A stretch of 64,000 nt of DNA from Straminergon stramineum (GCA_963920665.1 OY987271.1:10729350-10793349); one strand, 5' to 3'. Positions 44,718 through 60,102 are shown, counted from the first letter of the stretch. Notes: generated from the letters alone by a model not told the origin. Made by a program: numbers and translations.

Positions 44718-45131
44718 CGATTTAAGTCTAGTTTCCTAATTCAAAATGACTTGAAATTTCTTGGAATTGTTCAAGAGACTTATCTCTACTTAACTCTGGA
44801 GTTTGGTCTTAATTGGGCACTTCTATGAACTTTTCATTCAAACCTATGCTAAACTTCATCTTTCTTTATCTTCTTGGATTTTCGGGTTTCTTCCTAATTG
44901 AGGGGGTCCTATGAACTCTACTTGACTTCCTCTATGGGCCTATGGTCCTAACTCCCTTAATCAATTTCAGCCTTCTAAGTTTGTTATTGGTCTTCCTTAG
45001 TATTCATGTTTCGGGTTAACCTCCGTCTATTTATTATTTTTAGTAACTTTTTTTTACTTGTAGCCCCTGACTCTAGCTTTACATATTAGGAAAACACTTG
45101 CTAATCCAACATTCCTACTAAAAGTTCTAGA

Positions 45132-45175
45132 TGGATGAAGTTTTGACCGCTAGTCAACATTGAAAACTTCATCCA
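45132..45175. repeat. Hairpin, 13-bp arms (second of a related pair)
   Basis: TGGATGAAGTTTT at 45132-45144 and AAAACTTCATCCA at 45163-45175. The left arm and following ttgaccgc are shared with the hairpin at 44675, so the two are duplicates that both kept pairing. Confidence 0.8.
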
Positions 45176-48100
45176 CTAATTCCTTCTAATTGACAATTGA
45201 CAATTGACTTTTTCCTTCACTCGTGGACTCTAATTAACATCTTTTTCCTAATTCTCTCACCTTGTTCCAAGATTTTATGTCTACCTATTTATCATCCAAT
45301 TTAAGTTCTAACTTTCATCCGATGATAACTTTCTTGTTTTTACTCCGATTTGGGCGGGCCTTAGGTTTTTGGAAAGCTACAAAACTCCTCTCTAGGATTC
45401 TAACTTCAAAAATGACTTGAACTCTATCCTTAGGGGTCTGACTTAGGGATAGGCCTTGGCCAAAGTTAGTAACTACTAAATAGGTGGATTGGAAAGATTA
45501 AGGAGGGGGTTGTTTCATACCTCGGAGCTAATGTCATTGATCGTGCCTCTCAGGAATCGTTCCTCCTCTGCCATGAACTCCCTTCATATGATGCAATGGG
45601 TCGCCGTTTTAATAATATAATGGGTTAATACAATGGTTGGTCTATCTCTTTGGTCCCTTCTTTCATTCTTCCTTCTTTTTCTTTCTTCCCTATTCCTCTT
45701 ATGTCATAACAGTAGACCAACTACCCTCATTCCTACTTACAAGACTAATTAAGGATGCGTCATTGCGTCTTACAAGGTTGAACTACCTCTTACGTCTTAC
45801 GTCTACCCTCACAATAATCACCAAGTTTTCATCCAATAGTCACGACAAGGTGGGGGGATTCCCCTTCTATCTTATCTCCCTTGCCTTCCTACCCTCAAGT
45901 ATTCTTCTCTCCCTTATCACCTCTCCTTTCTCCTCACTCTCTCTACCTTCACTCCCTCCTTGCTTGTCTTCTTTGCTTTGGCGTATTTTGTGGAAGACAG
46001 GAATTGGCTTCCCTGCTCCAATGTTCGGCTTAAGGCAAGGGTCAATTCTTGTTGTAGCTTTTACTTTTTTTCTTCTTTCCACCCTAAACCCCTAGACTTC
46101 CCTCTTCCTTGTGCAAATTGGACCCCCCTTCTTCCTTGTAATTAGTGACCCTTCCTAGCCCAACGATTACTAATCCCTCCCCACCCAACAATTAACAAAC
46201 CTCCCTAGCCCGGCGATTAATGCCCCTCCCGATGCTTGCCCCTCCTTGACATCCGATACCCGGCCACCACTTACTGGGCAGGGATATTGGGCTCGATATT
46301 AGACCTCCTTTCCTCGCTACCTATTGCTAATTTTGTTAATCCTCTTGGGGGGGTTTGAGGCGTGGGGGGAGGTTTTTTTCTTCTTTCTAAAGATTAGGGG
46401 TGGTTTCTAACTAAGTATGGGCATCTAAGGGTTATTCCCTTATTCCTCCACCAATCATCTTTTAAAATTGACCTAACTTCCTACTTCTATTCTTTAGGGG
46501 GGCTAAATTTTGTTTGTTCCCAAACACATTTTGGAAACGAAACTTTGTATGTGGAAACCAAGAGGATTTAAGGTTCACTTGTAAAGCAGCTTTAACACAC
46601 AAATAAGACTTTTTGACCTGTGGGGGTTTCAAAGCTTTACCTTGATGGTAGGACCCACCAACCCTCATACGTTCTTGGCTCACTCTATAGACTATCATGT
46701 TAGTATTGAGAGAAAAATGACACTTGAAAGCCAAAGGTTAGCGATACAGGGTTAGCACAACAACAAACTTGATCTAAAGGCCCCCCAAAGCGGCATTGTT
46801 AGGTCATGTGGGGGGTTGCTCTAGGTATAGTACATAGACAAGACACAGAGGGGGACCAAAACCCCCCTCAAAGGATACACGAAATCATGATCTCTCAACA
46901 ATGAGATAAAAGTGAAATCTCAAGCCTCCAAAGACTTGGAAAAGTTAGTATGAAGAACTCAAGGTGCAAGGGACCCACAAAGACCTCAAAAAGTTTGGAA
47001 AAGAATAACGAGCCAAAAGTGCCCCAAAAAACACTATTCCAAGGCTTTGGGCTTAAAACGCCAAAATTCCAACATAAGTTGGACCCAATGGACCCAAATA
47101 CAACAAATGGGGGTGAGGTCAAAGGAAAAAAGGGTGCCTTTTTATACTCTTTCTCGGGCAACCACCTCTTCTCATTCATCTAAGATAATCCTATCACTTT
47201 GGATTTTCATCCTCATCCTTAAGGGTTTTCACTTCTATGTTGGTCCGTAAACCTAAATTTTGGGAATTCACTCCAAATCACAAATAGATTACACCGTTGG
47301 CTTCAAAAGGCCATTTTTAAATGGATTAGCTCCCTACCTCTTTTCCTAACTCCAAAATCTTAATAAAACCTAGCACCAACTAAATGCCCAAACTGGGTTA
47401 AAATTAAACTTTTGGAGTTTGACTTTTTTGGTAAAAGTAATTAGCCTAGGCTCTTAAGTAGGTATGGGGGAGTAAGAAAAATCCTATCTTTGAACTCATT
47501 CTGCTTCCGTATGCTTCTACTCCATTGTAATCTTTAAATTATACCAGTTGTCAGGGAATCTTGCTAGTTTGGGTCCTTCTAACTATCGGAATGTCTTGAA
47601 ACTTGTCAAGGCATCTTATTAACATAAAAAAATATAGTCTAATTTTTAGTGAGATTTCACCACCACCTAGGTAATTTCTAGGAATTTTCCATTATAGGTT
47701 TTGGCAGTTAACCATCTGGAAAGGCATCTTCTGACTATCAGAAAACTCCGAATTTTTTTGTGGAACCTCTTATGGAATCCCACAACACATGTGTAGGCTC
47801 ATATTATTACCCTACACATTGGCCTAGGGGGAATAAAATCCACTCCCTCGTTTAAATATCGATGCCAGTGAATCTTTTACACCATACAGAATCTTGGCGA
47901 ACTGACTTCGTCGTTGAATCTTTGGTGTGATTTTAACTTCACGTTACCCTCCTTTGGCCGTAGATTCCTCTACAGTTTTGTCTTAGTATTTTTAACTCCT
48001 ACAAGTCTACAATTGGGGTTCCGCTATTTCATCGATGGAATGGGGAAACTAGAACCTATCGTTGGGAACTAACCTAAATACCTCACTAGAGTTCCCTGGA

Positions 48101-48320
48101 CCAATTTTAGCCTAGAGATGTAACTCTCATGTGGAGTATGAGCCAATTGTGCCAATAGCACATAATTCACCAATTTACCATGATTCATCAAGTTCTAACA
48201 TGTGTACAAGTTGCAAGTTGGGGTACTATAGCTATAATATTCTAATTCTAGACTAGATACTATATTAGTATGTAATACATATATTTTGGTTCTACACTCT
48301 TTGAGGGGCTTTTTGTATAA

Positions 48321-48492
48321 CACTAGAAAAAAACTATGTTGCAATGAACAAAAGCTAGGTGACATTTTTATTCTCTACAACACAATTTTCAGAAAACTGC
48401 ATTGCAATCAACACAATTTTCTGAAATTTGTGTTGAAGTGAACAAAAATGTCACCTAGCTTTTGTTCACTACAACATAGTTTTCTACTCGTG
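48321..48492. mobile_element. 172-bp foldback MITE with TAA target duplication
   Basis: Almost wholly palindromic: the left arm cactagaaaaaaactatgtt and the right-arm end aacatagttttctactcgtg pair, and inside them AAAAGCTAGGTGACATTTTT pairs with its complement near 48450. TAA flanks both sides (48318-48320 and 48493-48495). CAC-ends and a 3-bp duplication fit a CACTA-derived MITE; PIF/Harbinger, which prefers TAA/TTA, is the alternative. Confidence 0.75.
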
Positions 48493-48495
48493 TAA

Positions 48496-50324
48496 TAAAC
48501 TGCATTCAAAATAACAAAATACAAAAAAAACCCAATGGGTCCTCGGTGACGAATTGGAGGCTCACAATTATGTAAGTAAATTGTCATTTTAGTTAATTAC
48601 AAAAAATTCCTATTCATTTTGTTGCTTTTGCTTAAGAATTTGTGGTTTGTTTTATGTACTTTTAATAATCAAACTATACTCCAATTAGCCCATTTTTCTA
48701 AAAACTATTTGTATTGACAATGGTTTAAGAAACAATAATAATTTTGTAGTAAAGACCAATTCATTTCAATTAACTTAGAAATTTATAAAATTAAAAGTAT
48801 GATATATTTTCAAATTCAATCAAATGAATAAATTAGTTTTCAAAATTTTTAATTCAATCATTTCAAATTTAGAAATTTAATTGAACAACCCTCAACTTTC
48901 AAAATTTATTAATATATCGAACTATACTTTTATGAATTTTAAAAATTGAAAAACTAAAAATTCACAAACTTATAAATTTTGAGGTTTGAATCTTTGACAT
49001 TTTATAATTTTATAATTATAATTTATAAATTGATTGTAATTGTTAGCAAAGAGAACAATGGAATCCTAATGTTGCAACAACATTAATCCTTTTATGTATA
49101 CAAGACATACTCTTTTGTGTTGTTATCAAATTTGCAAAGATCAAAATATAAATATTTAAACTTATGAATTTATGAATTAAAATGTTATAAATAATTTTCA
49201 ATTTTGTAAGTTCAAAATTTTAATTTCAAGTTTTGATAATTTCAAACAATTAGAAGAACATTGAAGCCTTATGATTGATATAACACTAATTCTTTTATTC
49301 AAACAATATAGGGGATAGATTTCTTAGGTGGACATTGAGGTTCAAAATAACCTTTCATGACTCTTTGCACAATCCAAGACCAATTACTTCTTTTTTTGGT
49401 CTCTAGGTTACCAACTTTTGTTGTGTCTTATAGCCAAGTGGATGAAAATAATAATTTAAAAAGAAAATGAGAATGAAAGCCATTGCATAAAATTTTCAGA
49501 TAATTGTAATGTGAAAAAAATTGAGGATAGAATAATTCTCTAAAACTAAAACTAAAAAGGTGCATAATCTTAAGAATTTAGATATTTTGAGGGGTGATTG
49601 CAAGAAACACCTTATGATTTTGTTGTGTTTTTATAGAACTTATACTTTTTTTAAGTACTTTAAAATTAGAACAATTTTTTCTAATTAAAAAATTTGGCCA
49701 ATGTATACACCTTAAAGAAGATTGTACCCTCAAAAGATGAAGCATAGAAAAATTCTCTAAGTAGAAGAACTAAAAAAGTGCAATTTTTCAAGAAAACAAA
49801 TATTTTGATGTTTTATTTCATAAAATATAGGAAATAAAATGAAAAATGACCATTTGTAATAGCTCTAAGGAAATGATCATTCACCAAAAAACCCACCAAA
49901 ATAATATTTTACATGTTTCAAAATGCAAGTAAAAAGAAGCTCACTTTGTCAATTTTCATACAATATAGAATCAACTATTTAAAAATTCCTTAAAACAATA
50001 GCTTCAAGTCTACTAAAATACCATCCCCTCCAAATTTTAGCTCAAAATTTGTTTTTCAGGAATGAAAATAGTACTAAAAATCTCCATATTTGTAAGAATG
50101 ACATTCAATAATGAGGTCTATTTTTATATAGTAAAATATTTTTGAAAAATAAAAATAAATTTAGAAAAGATGCATAATAGTCATGACTACCTTACCTATG
50201 AATCTTGAGTGATTTGGAGCCATAATGCAAACTTGCAAAGTTATGGGACAATTTGCAATAACTTTGTAGAGATGGTCTTTTACCAAAATAACCACTAATT
50301 TTTTCCATATTTCAAAATGCATGC
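48496..50324. other. Very AT-rich DNA, nothing recognised
   Basis: About 1.8 kb dominated by A/T runs such as aaatttataaattt; no gene, array or boundary. Confidence 0.45.
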
Positions 50325-50328
50325 ATAA

Positions 50329-51252
50329 CCCCTAAAGGACCGGCCTTGTGTTTTTGGCAACATAACTTTTTTGGGCAGGTACATGTGAGTGGAGATTTGA
50401 CTTATTTTGGCTGAAATTTTTTTACATGGTGTGGACAAGGAATATCTTCCATGAATGCTAAATTTCATTTCATTTGAGTATACAAGTGAAAAGTTATGAT
50501 GCAAAATGTTGTTTATTTCTCAACTTAGGCAGCTTAGGCAAATTAGAAAAAATAATTTTTTTCAAAAATAAAAACTTTGAAATTGGTTTTCTAGATATAC
50601 ATATATGAGGAAAGCTTTGAATCATTCCATTTTGATCAATGAGATGAAAGTTATGAGATGTTTTAGTTTGTGGGTAGTTATGGAATCTCTACTCTAAAAT
50701 AAACTTTGAAGTCCTTTATTGAACTCAATTTTCAATATTTTTCAAAAAAAATGAATTCAAAGGATGTGGATTGTTTATTATAATAGTACAACCATTGGGA
50801 TTGGCATTTTTCAATTCCATAATTAAATTCTTGACAATTTAGTACTTTGAATCATTCTTTACTTCTTTCTACTTACTATTTTTTCCTATATGTTGTGCAA
50901 TTCCAAATGATTCGAAAATTTTCAAGCATACAGCCAACTTGCCTTGAAGAATGAATCCAAATATGCACCACCATTTTGGACATTTTTTCATACAAATGTG
51001 ACCTTTTGAAGTGCTGCTACCCCGTTTTTTGTAGGGCCAAAAAAATGATTTTTGTCAATTCAAATGCTAATATCTTGCAATCTACATAGTGGAAATTTCT
51101 GAAATTTTTCTCACATCTTTTCAAACCAATTTCATACAAGATCCTATGGTTACATGTGTCCAAAAATGTTTTTTTCTTAAATTTGGTACTTGTGCTAGAA
51201 ATGGCAGTTTTAGAGCGGTTTTGGTGAAAACATAGCCAAGCAACTTTAGGGG
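50329..51252. mobile_element. TTAA-family element, copy 2 (924 bp)
   Basis: Left end CCCCTAAAGGACC, right end CTTTAGGGG, flanked by ATAA at 50325-50328 and 51253-51256. Interior blocks match copy 1 in order: gggcaggt.c.tgtga, gaaagctttgaatcattcca, accattggga, and gaaatggcagttttagagcgg near the right end. Length is within 2 bases of copy 1. No coding capacity. Confidence 0.75.
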
Positions 51253-51256
51253 ATAA

Positions 51257-54200
51257 AGAAGCACAATTTGTGGACTTCTCTACAACAAAGAATTTACTAA
51301 TATTAAAATAAAACTCCTTTCTACAATAGTTGTTATCTACTAGAAGAATGTTCACCATTGTGTGAACAAATGTTTCAATCCAACTCAACATTAGTGTGCA
51401 CATTGCGTCCATTGAACCCTACTATACCTTCAAAATGATCATGTGTTTGTGAAATTTGGCAACTAATTTGTTTACAAATCATTCCAAACATTTTGAAAGA
51501 GGTTGTAACTAAGGAATCATAGATTAGAAGTTGTTGACATTCTATAATATAGAAGCAAAGCAAAGTGAGCCTTTGAAGTATATACAAAAACATTCTAGAA
51601 CTTTTGTTCTCAACCATGCAATGATTTCATGACTTCCAAAATGTTGAGGTTATTGAAAAATTTATTAATTGAATTCGTGACTCAATTTATAAATATCTAC
51701 AAATCTGGCTTTTATTACTTGTCGTACTTTGTTTTATGAAATTTGAAGAAGTTTGCAATAACATATAAATGCTTGAAATTTGAATATTATTTGGTGATAT
51801 TAGGAGTTAAACTAAAAGTGTAAAGTTTTTTATATACTGATTCTATCTTTTTATATTTCTTATTTTTGTCCAGCTTTAGTTTCTATTCATAATATTATAT
51901 CTTATAAAAATTAATTGCATACATGTATCTTTTAGAGTTCTTCATGCTATTATATACGGAGTATTTGGTAACAAACTAACAATTTGGTTCTCCACACCAA
52001 TGCAATGCTGGTAGCTGAAGAGTGTGCATTTGACCACAATCCAGTCTCCTTCCAATTTGTGAGATCCAAGCTGTTTATGATTGTTGTTGGGCAATGATAA
52101 GGAAAAAATGGCAACTAGTTCAAAGTTCGTCAATGGAATTGGGAAAATAACCATTTGCATTTTGATTGAAACAAAGTATGCAACACCGGAAGGAAATTGG
52201 TAGGGATGAAAATCAATTAGTGTCCCCCCCAAATTGGAGGATGTTTTACCTGCCTCTTTTTAACATTTGGCGGATTTTAGCTATAATGAGATAATATTCA
52301 GTAGCTAATACCTGGGCAAGGTGTGGGTCTAACCTAGGTATAGCCTTGTAGGACAAGATATGAAACTAGAGGGGTCAACAATGTGGGCAATTTTAAGGAA
52401 TTTGCCTAATAGGGTAAAGTACAAATTGAAAATGCTTGCACAATTCTATAATTTTGATCTACAATTTTTGTAATGAATTTGATTAATTCATATTATCATA
52501 GTATGTTTAAGCTCTTGTAGAAATTCTACTAGAAATCTCAACTTCAACCTCTAGCTCTTTGAAAACCAAACCAAGAGATCAAAAGTTGCACATACAATAT
52601 TCTTCATTGATTTCAATGATATGAATATGGTCACAATTGATTTATAATTTTCAAATTATATGAGATAATTTGGTCATTTTCAAATGATGAATCCTTTTTC
52701 CTTCAAGGGCCAGGCTAGATAAATTTAGTTGTGCATTGTGTCCCTATGTCCATAAGTATTACCCTATAAGTATTTTATTTATATACTAATCTTGAGCAAT
52801 ACCTTATAGGGACAATATAAGAACCATTTGAAGAAGGTGAAAACTTTGATTCTAAACCTCTTTTGATTTCATGCAAACTTTTCATTACTATTCTCAACTC
52901 CATCTTGGATGAGTTGGGAGGATCCTTGGCCTTCAAATGGTGAAGGGCTTTGCCAAAGTTCAATTCCTACCAAGAATGCAATATTATTTAGTGTTTTCCA
53001 TTTGGAATTGTTTTTTATTCCATTACAAGAATCTAACAATTTAGCTGGTGCCAATTTCAGTTAGGAGGAAATTGGTTAATGAGAAATTGATATTGCACTA
53101 TTGTAGGAAATAAACCGATACTTTTTGTGATTGAGATGATGCAACCAGTGCCCACTAGAAAAAAACCAGTCAGCTAGAGGAGCTCCAAAAACTTCCCGAA
53201 CACTATCGGCTTCTAAAAAAATGGTCAGCTCAGTTGCAAACCTGCCATGCTATTCTGAACCTGAGTTTATTGAACTCATTTTAGTGCATTGTCAAGTGCA
53301 GCTAAAATAATTATGCCTAGCATTCATAATCTAAGCATTAGCCTGGCATTCTTGGCTTCACCTGTTTCTTCTGTACTGTGGGCTTGATGCACCTTTGAAT
53401 CACAAAGCGGTTGTCAACATCAAGCCTTGTTTCCAATTTCGGTCGCATTGAGGGCCCACAACAGTGTATTCAGCTGTTCAACCCTCCAGGAATGCTTGCT
53501 TGCTGGTAGACATGAATTAATTCCATCACATGGGGAGCCTTAATTTACCAGTGCAACTACTAGGCTATCCTGGAATTTTTTTGTCCAAGTATGGAGCAAC
53601 TACTTGCTTGTGAAATTCAACAATATTGATTGGTCTATTTTCAAGTACATAAAATCAAGCTACCCATAAAAAATGACATTCCTGTTGTGGCATGCATGCT
53701 AAATTCATATTGAGTTGAGGCCATGTGGTCACTTTTGTGATGTTCAGTACTTTGCCAGCAAATTTCACTTGATGTTTCATTGGTCTGCTTCCATGAAGGG
53801 AGATGGTCATCCATTGTTTGTGCAATTGGATTGAAGAGCTAATTCTGTGGACAATCAAACGACACATGCATGATGAAGCAACCCAATGATCGAAGCATAT
53901 AAATCACATGGCATCAATAGTGCAATCAGTGTCACACAACAATTTCAAATCGACATCGACATTCTTGCATCTCTCAGAACCCAACTGCATAAAATTGAAG
54001 TTGCTTATTGCAAGCAAAACAATGTCACATAGGGATCTGCACCTTCAGTGCCAACAAATGGCTCCATGATGGTGACAAAGCCTCCAATAACGTACATGGA
54101 AAATTGTCAAGAATTTCAGTATAGAAACATGGGGTCAAACTCCCTACTACATTCAAACAATTTAACTGCTTCCTTGCTACAGCCCATCAGAGGAACCCAA

Positions 54201-54287
54201 CAAAGGATGTGCGACTGGCATCACTAATGGAGACACAATTGGGGTGACAGACACAAGGGAAAGAGTGGGATTGCCTGCAACAGGGAC
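51257..54287. other. AT-rich DNA, no gene recognised
   Basis: About 3 kb. Only short open frames. A cactagaaaaaaaccagtcag word at 53154 resembles a CACTA-type end, but no partner end was found. Confidence 0.35.
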
Positions 54288-54742
54288 TTAACCCCTAAAT
54301 GACGAGGCAGACGTTTTTTGTCCGATGAATGACAAGGAATTTCCCTGTGTAGGACAGAAGTGCAACTATTCATCTTTGGAATAAGGGGTGGAAAGGAGAG
54401 ATCTTCGACAATAATTTGACTCCCAATGAATATTTTTGGTTTTATTATAGTAGATGATGTCACACGGTTCCAAAAGCCATGATTTCCACGGTCACCAACT
54501 TGGTGTTCAAGGGTAACCCTTAAAGGATAGATTGGTGACCGTGGAAATCATGGCTTTTGGAACCGTGTGACATCATCTACTATAATAAAACCAAAAATAT
54601 TCATTGGGAGTCAAATTATTGTCGAAGATCTCTCCTTTCCACCCCTTATTTCAAGGATGAATAGTTGCACTTCTATCCTAGATAGAGAGATTCTTTATCA
54701 TCCATCGGACTCTAAACGTCCATGCCGACATTTATGGGTTAA
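54288..54742. mobile_element. Near-perfect foldback element with 211-bp arms and TTAA ends
   Basis: Arms 54288-54498 and 54532-54742 pair along their full length, with a 33-base loop. Both arms give the same short translation starting MTSSTIIKPKIF, a by-product of the palindrome and not a gene. Outer ends are TTAACCCCTAAATG and CATTTATGGGTTAA, matching the TTAA family end. The inner parts of the arms are more alike than the outer 60 bases. Such a transcript would form a long hairpin and could be a source of small RNAs. Confidence 0.9.
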
Positions 54743-56179
54743 CCATTTATGTAATCCAATGCATTGGAGAACTTCCCAAGGGTCACACATATTTCATTAA
54801 TAGACAAATGCATGTATAAAACAATCCAATTGAAATCATACCTTTTTGAAGTTTACTTAGATATGAATTTAAGTTTTTTTATAAAATAGGGGCTATGAGC
54901 ATGTGAAAAGAAATTTATAGTCAAACATTGCTTACCCAATGGCTCACAAATAAATATCATAGAATCAATGAAATAAATTATAAAACCAATTTTGTTGAAA
55001 CTATTTCATTGAATACATGCCTAATGAATGTTATATTCAATATAATCTATGGATCTTTTTACATACCATTATTTCAACTCTAAGAATATGCTAAGTTTAA
55101 ACCAAATTTCACTTATTACCTATAATTTCAAAATATTTTGATGGTGAATACTAAGTTTGGAAGGAAAAACGCCCACACATTGATTAACAATGTCATGCAT
55201 CACTCATTTCCACTACTCATTTAATATTTTTTACATTTTCTCATTCTAATAGAAAATAGTTAAACTAGGGAGGAATTGAAGTAGTTTTATAGGCATATAT
55301 AGAATTCTACACCTAAAAGTTCTTATACTCACATTTTATGGAAGGAGCATAGTAGAAGAATTGGCAATTGCATATAAGAAATCAACAAAAAACAATGCAT
55401 GTTGTTTGGTTCAATGTGGAGTTGCATCGCATCCCATTTAGTATTCTTTACAAGCAACATCAAAATTCATCCAATAGCCATTTTTGAATAGAAAGAATAT
55501 TTCAACTACAATAGAGTTATAGCTTGACTTTGCCACACTCAAATGTTCTCAACTTCTATTTTGGAGATTGAGTGATTATGAGCCCCAAAATCTCATCCTA
55601 ATATAGGAGTAATGTTGATCCTAAGACCATTGCAAGCAAAGAGAGTTGGGTAGTACTCTTACATATGCCACATGGATACAGGTAGCAAGTGCAACACTTG
55701 TTGCCTCCAGTTGGAGGTACACTCCATGACACCAATTCCATCCTCAATATACTACCCCCGCATAGAGTTTTCAAATGAAGTTTTGAAAAACTCGCATTCA
55801 GACCTTGAGAAATGGTTGCTCAAAGGGAATCAGAGGCCAATCACAACAAAGAAACGTTGAGGACCCTAAGTTGTCACAAATACGTCAGTGGAGTCATGGA
55901 TACTATACGAAGATCCACTTTAAATTGTCATTAAGTGTGTACAAATAATTACAAAGGAAGTCGCTTTCCACTACAAAGATTTACACATGCGGGACAAAAT
56001 CCTCGTAAATTGAAGATTTTGCAACCTGGTGTGTATACGAGGCCCAGTAATTTTGAATCCACAACACGGAAGCAAATTGCACCACCAAATTCGAACGTAC
56101 AAGGTTGTAATTATCCCTCAATAGAATGTGAGATATTAGTATGCCTGCGAAAAGGGGAAATCAGTTGACCTTTTACCTC
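54743..56179. other. Spacer, possibly with the missing 3' end of the Dim1 pseudogene
   Basis: AT-rich to about 55600, then more balanced. The last Dim1 exon would lie on the minus strand in 55600-56100, but I could not recognise it. Confidence 0.3.
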
Positions 56180-58282
<2,103 letters not shown>

Positions 58283-59621
58283 AGCCTTTCCCTCCCGCCA
58301 TCGCTGTGTCGTCCCACCTTTCGTCTATGCCCTGGAAAGACAGAAGGATAGGGACAGGCAACCACACCCATGTGATTTAAGGGCGCCCTCGTGAAAAGGG
58401 AACCAGCTAGCTTTAACAAATATGGCGGTAACTGCACGACTCGCCCTTGTCCATGCCATTCCACAACGAGATAGCGAAATAGAGCAGAAGATAAGTGCTG
58501 ATTGAAAACGCAAGCCGGTGAAATCCCGAACCTTTGCAGTATTCGAGGACGCTCTCGCGTGTTGATAGAATTGAAGGAATGATCCTTGTAGAGCTTGAAA
58601 CAATAGTCTAACTAGCGGCTCGCAAGCACTCGTTCATACATGCAGTCCTTCGGTATTCCTGAGACAAGAAAGAAAGCGCTTGCTTCTAGAAAACAGATCC
58701 AGATCTGCACCAAGTTCATATCTTCAAATCAAAAGGAACGCGGTCCAGCCCAAAGCATAGAGCTCAAGATTTTAGGCTTGAACTCGCCAATTAGCTTACA
58801 TTTAAGGAAACAAACTTGCTGAGCAGACACAAACCCAACCTGGGGATCTATAGTACAGTCTCCGTCCTCCAAAGTCCGAACAATTCCATGGAAACATCGC
58901 CCAGGAAAGTGAATAGGGCAACATTTGGGACCAAACACTAATTTGGGCTAAACCCTATAAATACTGAGAGTTGGAGTAGGCTGTGAGAATACGGACGAGA
59001 GCATAAAGGCAATTGTGGCGAGTTTTATTGACAGGAATCAGCTATTACACGTTTCGCTTAGGTGGTGTACTGGCACTTTCATTTGTTCTGCACCTGGCTT
59101 GCCGATTTTGCAAGGACAACTGCTTGCATTTGTGGAGTGGATTGCTGGTACATGATCTGCCATGGTTGTCATCATCGTAGGGTTCACAGTTTTGATGGAC
59201 TGGCATCTTTTTCGACGTGCTTGATTATCTGTCGTGTATGATTTTTCGTCGCGTAGGGTTTCATGACAGATTGATAATAGGGATCGATCAATTGCCTCTC
59301 CAAGCTTGGATATCTTCATTAATCGGAGGGTGTCTTTGGTAGATGGAAAATGAATCGTATCTGATTTCCTTTTTTTGAATTGTTCCAATCCGAAAGGCGT
59401 ACCTTTAGTGTTGTTCCTCCGGCTTAACAAATTTGATTGATGGTATGATGAGCTTCGCTTTTAGGGTTTTGCAGGGTAGAATGAGGTATTACTGGAAAGT
59501 CCCTCCATTAGATGCTCCGACCTGAAGCTTTCGTAGTGATAGTAGGGTTTGATGTCCGCTGTACTGAATTTGGATCCCGTTTGCGTCTGCGCAGGTCTGA
59601 AGTTTGTGTACGTTTCCTTAC
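58283..59621. other. Intergenic region between the Dim1 pseudogene and the VMA21-like gene
   Basis: Should hold the promoter and 5' leader of the VMA21-like gene; gcgcag before 59595 could be an acceptor of a leader intron. A minus-strand frame at 59038-59430 is open for 130 codons without a good start and is not called. Confidence 0.4.
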
Positions 59622-59936
59622 ATGGGGGCTCAAGTATTGGCCCTGTTTGGCGTCACGTCTTTGTTGATGTGGGCCTTGCCTCTCTGGGTTTTGTACGCCT
59701 TCAACAATCAGCTGTTTCCGGGGAGCGAGGGATTGTCGCAACAGTCCACTACCTTGTGGAGCGGATTCCTTGCAGTACTTTCAGTGAACCTCGTCATTGT
59801 TTGTTACATCATCCTAGCTCTGCGAGAGAAGCCCGTTAGGGCGACCCCTCTGCCGGACCCCGCCTTCCTTTCGAAAGCAAGAGCTAGCGTTGCTCAAGAC
59901 CAGGGCACGTCTGGAAGTGCCGCGAAGACGGACTGA
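59622..59936 (+). CDS. VMA21-like V-ATPase assembly membrane protein
   Basis: A 104-residue ORF, ATG at 59622 to TGA at 59934-59936, with no disruption. VMA21 proteins sit in the endoplasmic reticulum membrane and help assemble the Vo sector of the vacuolar proton pump. Visible here: a first membrane segment (about residues 4-24, VLALFGVTSLLMWALPLWVL), the conserved turn YAFNNQLFPGS (25-35), a second membrane segment (about 46-68, LWSGFLAVLSVNLVIVCYII), and a short charged C-terminal tail with PDPAFLSKARA. Size and two-segment layout fit the family. The upstream in-frame TTG at 59604 is unlikely to be used. Low in the AT-rich bias seen elsewhere, and the frame is clean, so this looks like a working host gene. 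The exact paralogue is uncertain. Confidence 0.8.
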   Translation: MGAQVLALFGVTSLLMWALPLWVLYAFNNQLFPGSEGLSQQSTTLWSGFLAVLSVNLVIVCYIILALREKPVRATPLPDPAFLSKARASVAQDQGTSGSAAKTD

Positions 59937-60102
59937 GTACGCATTCTTTTCCATCGATTCTGAATCTGGTGAGGCAGATGAGATGATAGTAGTAGCCGAT
60001 CCCCTCCTCTAAATATGCTCAAACCTCAACTCATTTACAGCATTTTGAAAATTTTGCTCTTACCTAGTGCACCCTGTTTCAGGATCTGTATTAGAATTGC
60101 CA

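Larger units (their letters stand above)
44341..48100. other. Less AT-rich, non-coding block with hairpins
   Basis: Base composition rises in GC relative to both flanks for about 3.7 kb, but only short low-complexity frames are open (for example 45637-46095, a Ser/Leu/Phe-rich translation of pyrimidine tracts). Two related hairpins occur at 44675-44717 and 45132-45175. The block resembles retroelement-derived non-coding DNA in texture. I found no long terminal repeats, primer-binding site or protein domain. Confidence 0.3.

Noticed and set aside
45637..46095. A 152-codon plus-strand ORF rich in Phe, Leu and Ser
   Set aside because: Arises from pyrimidine tracts; no membrane-protein pattern, domain or codon bias supports a gene.
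53154..53280. Possible second CACTA-type MITE starting cactagaaaaaaacc
   Set aside because: No complementary end and no target duplication found within several hundred bases.
54224..54800. Two ORFs with the same N-terminal translation on opposite strands
   Set aside because: They are the two arms of a palindromic element and not a duplicated gene.
59038..59430. A 130-codon minus-strand ORF upstream of the VMA21-like gene
   Set aside because: Opens only at a TTG, lies in the probable leader or promoter of the opposite-strand gene, and shows no known domain.
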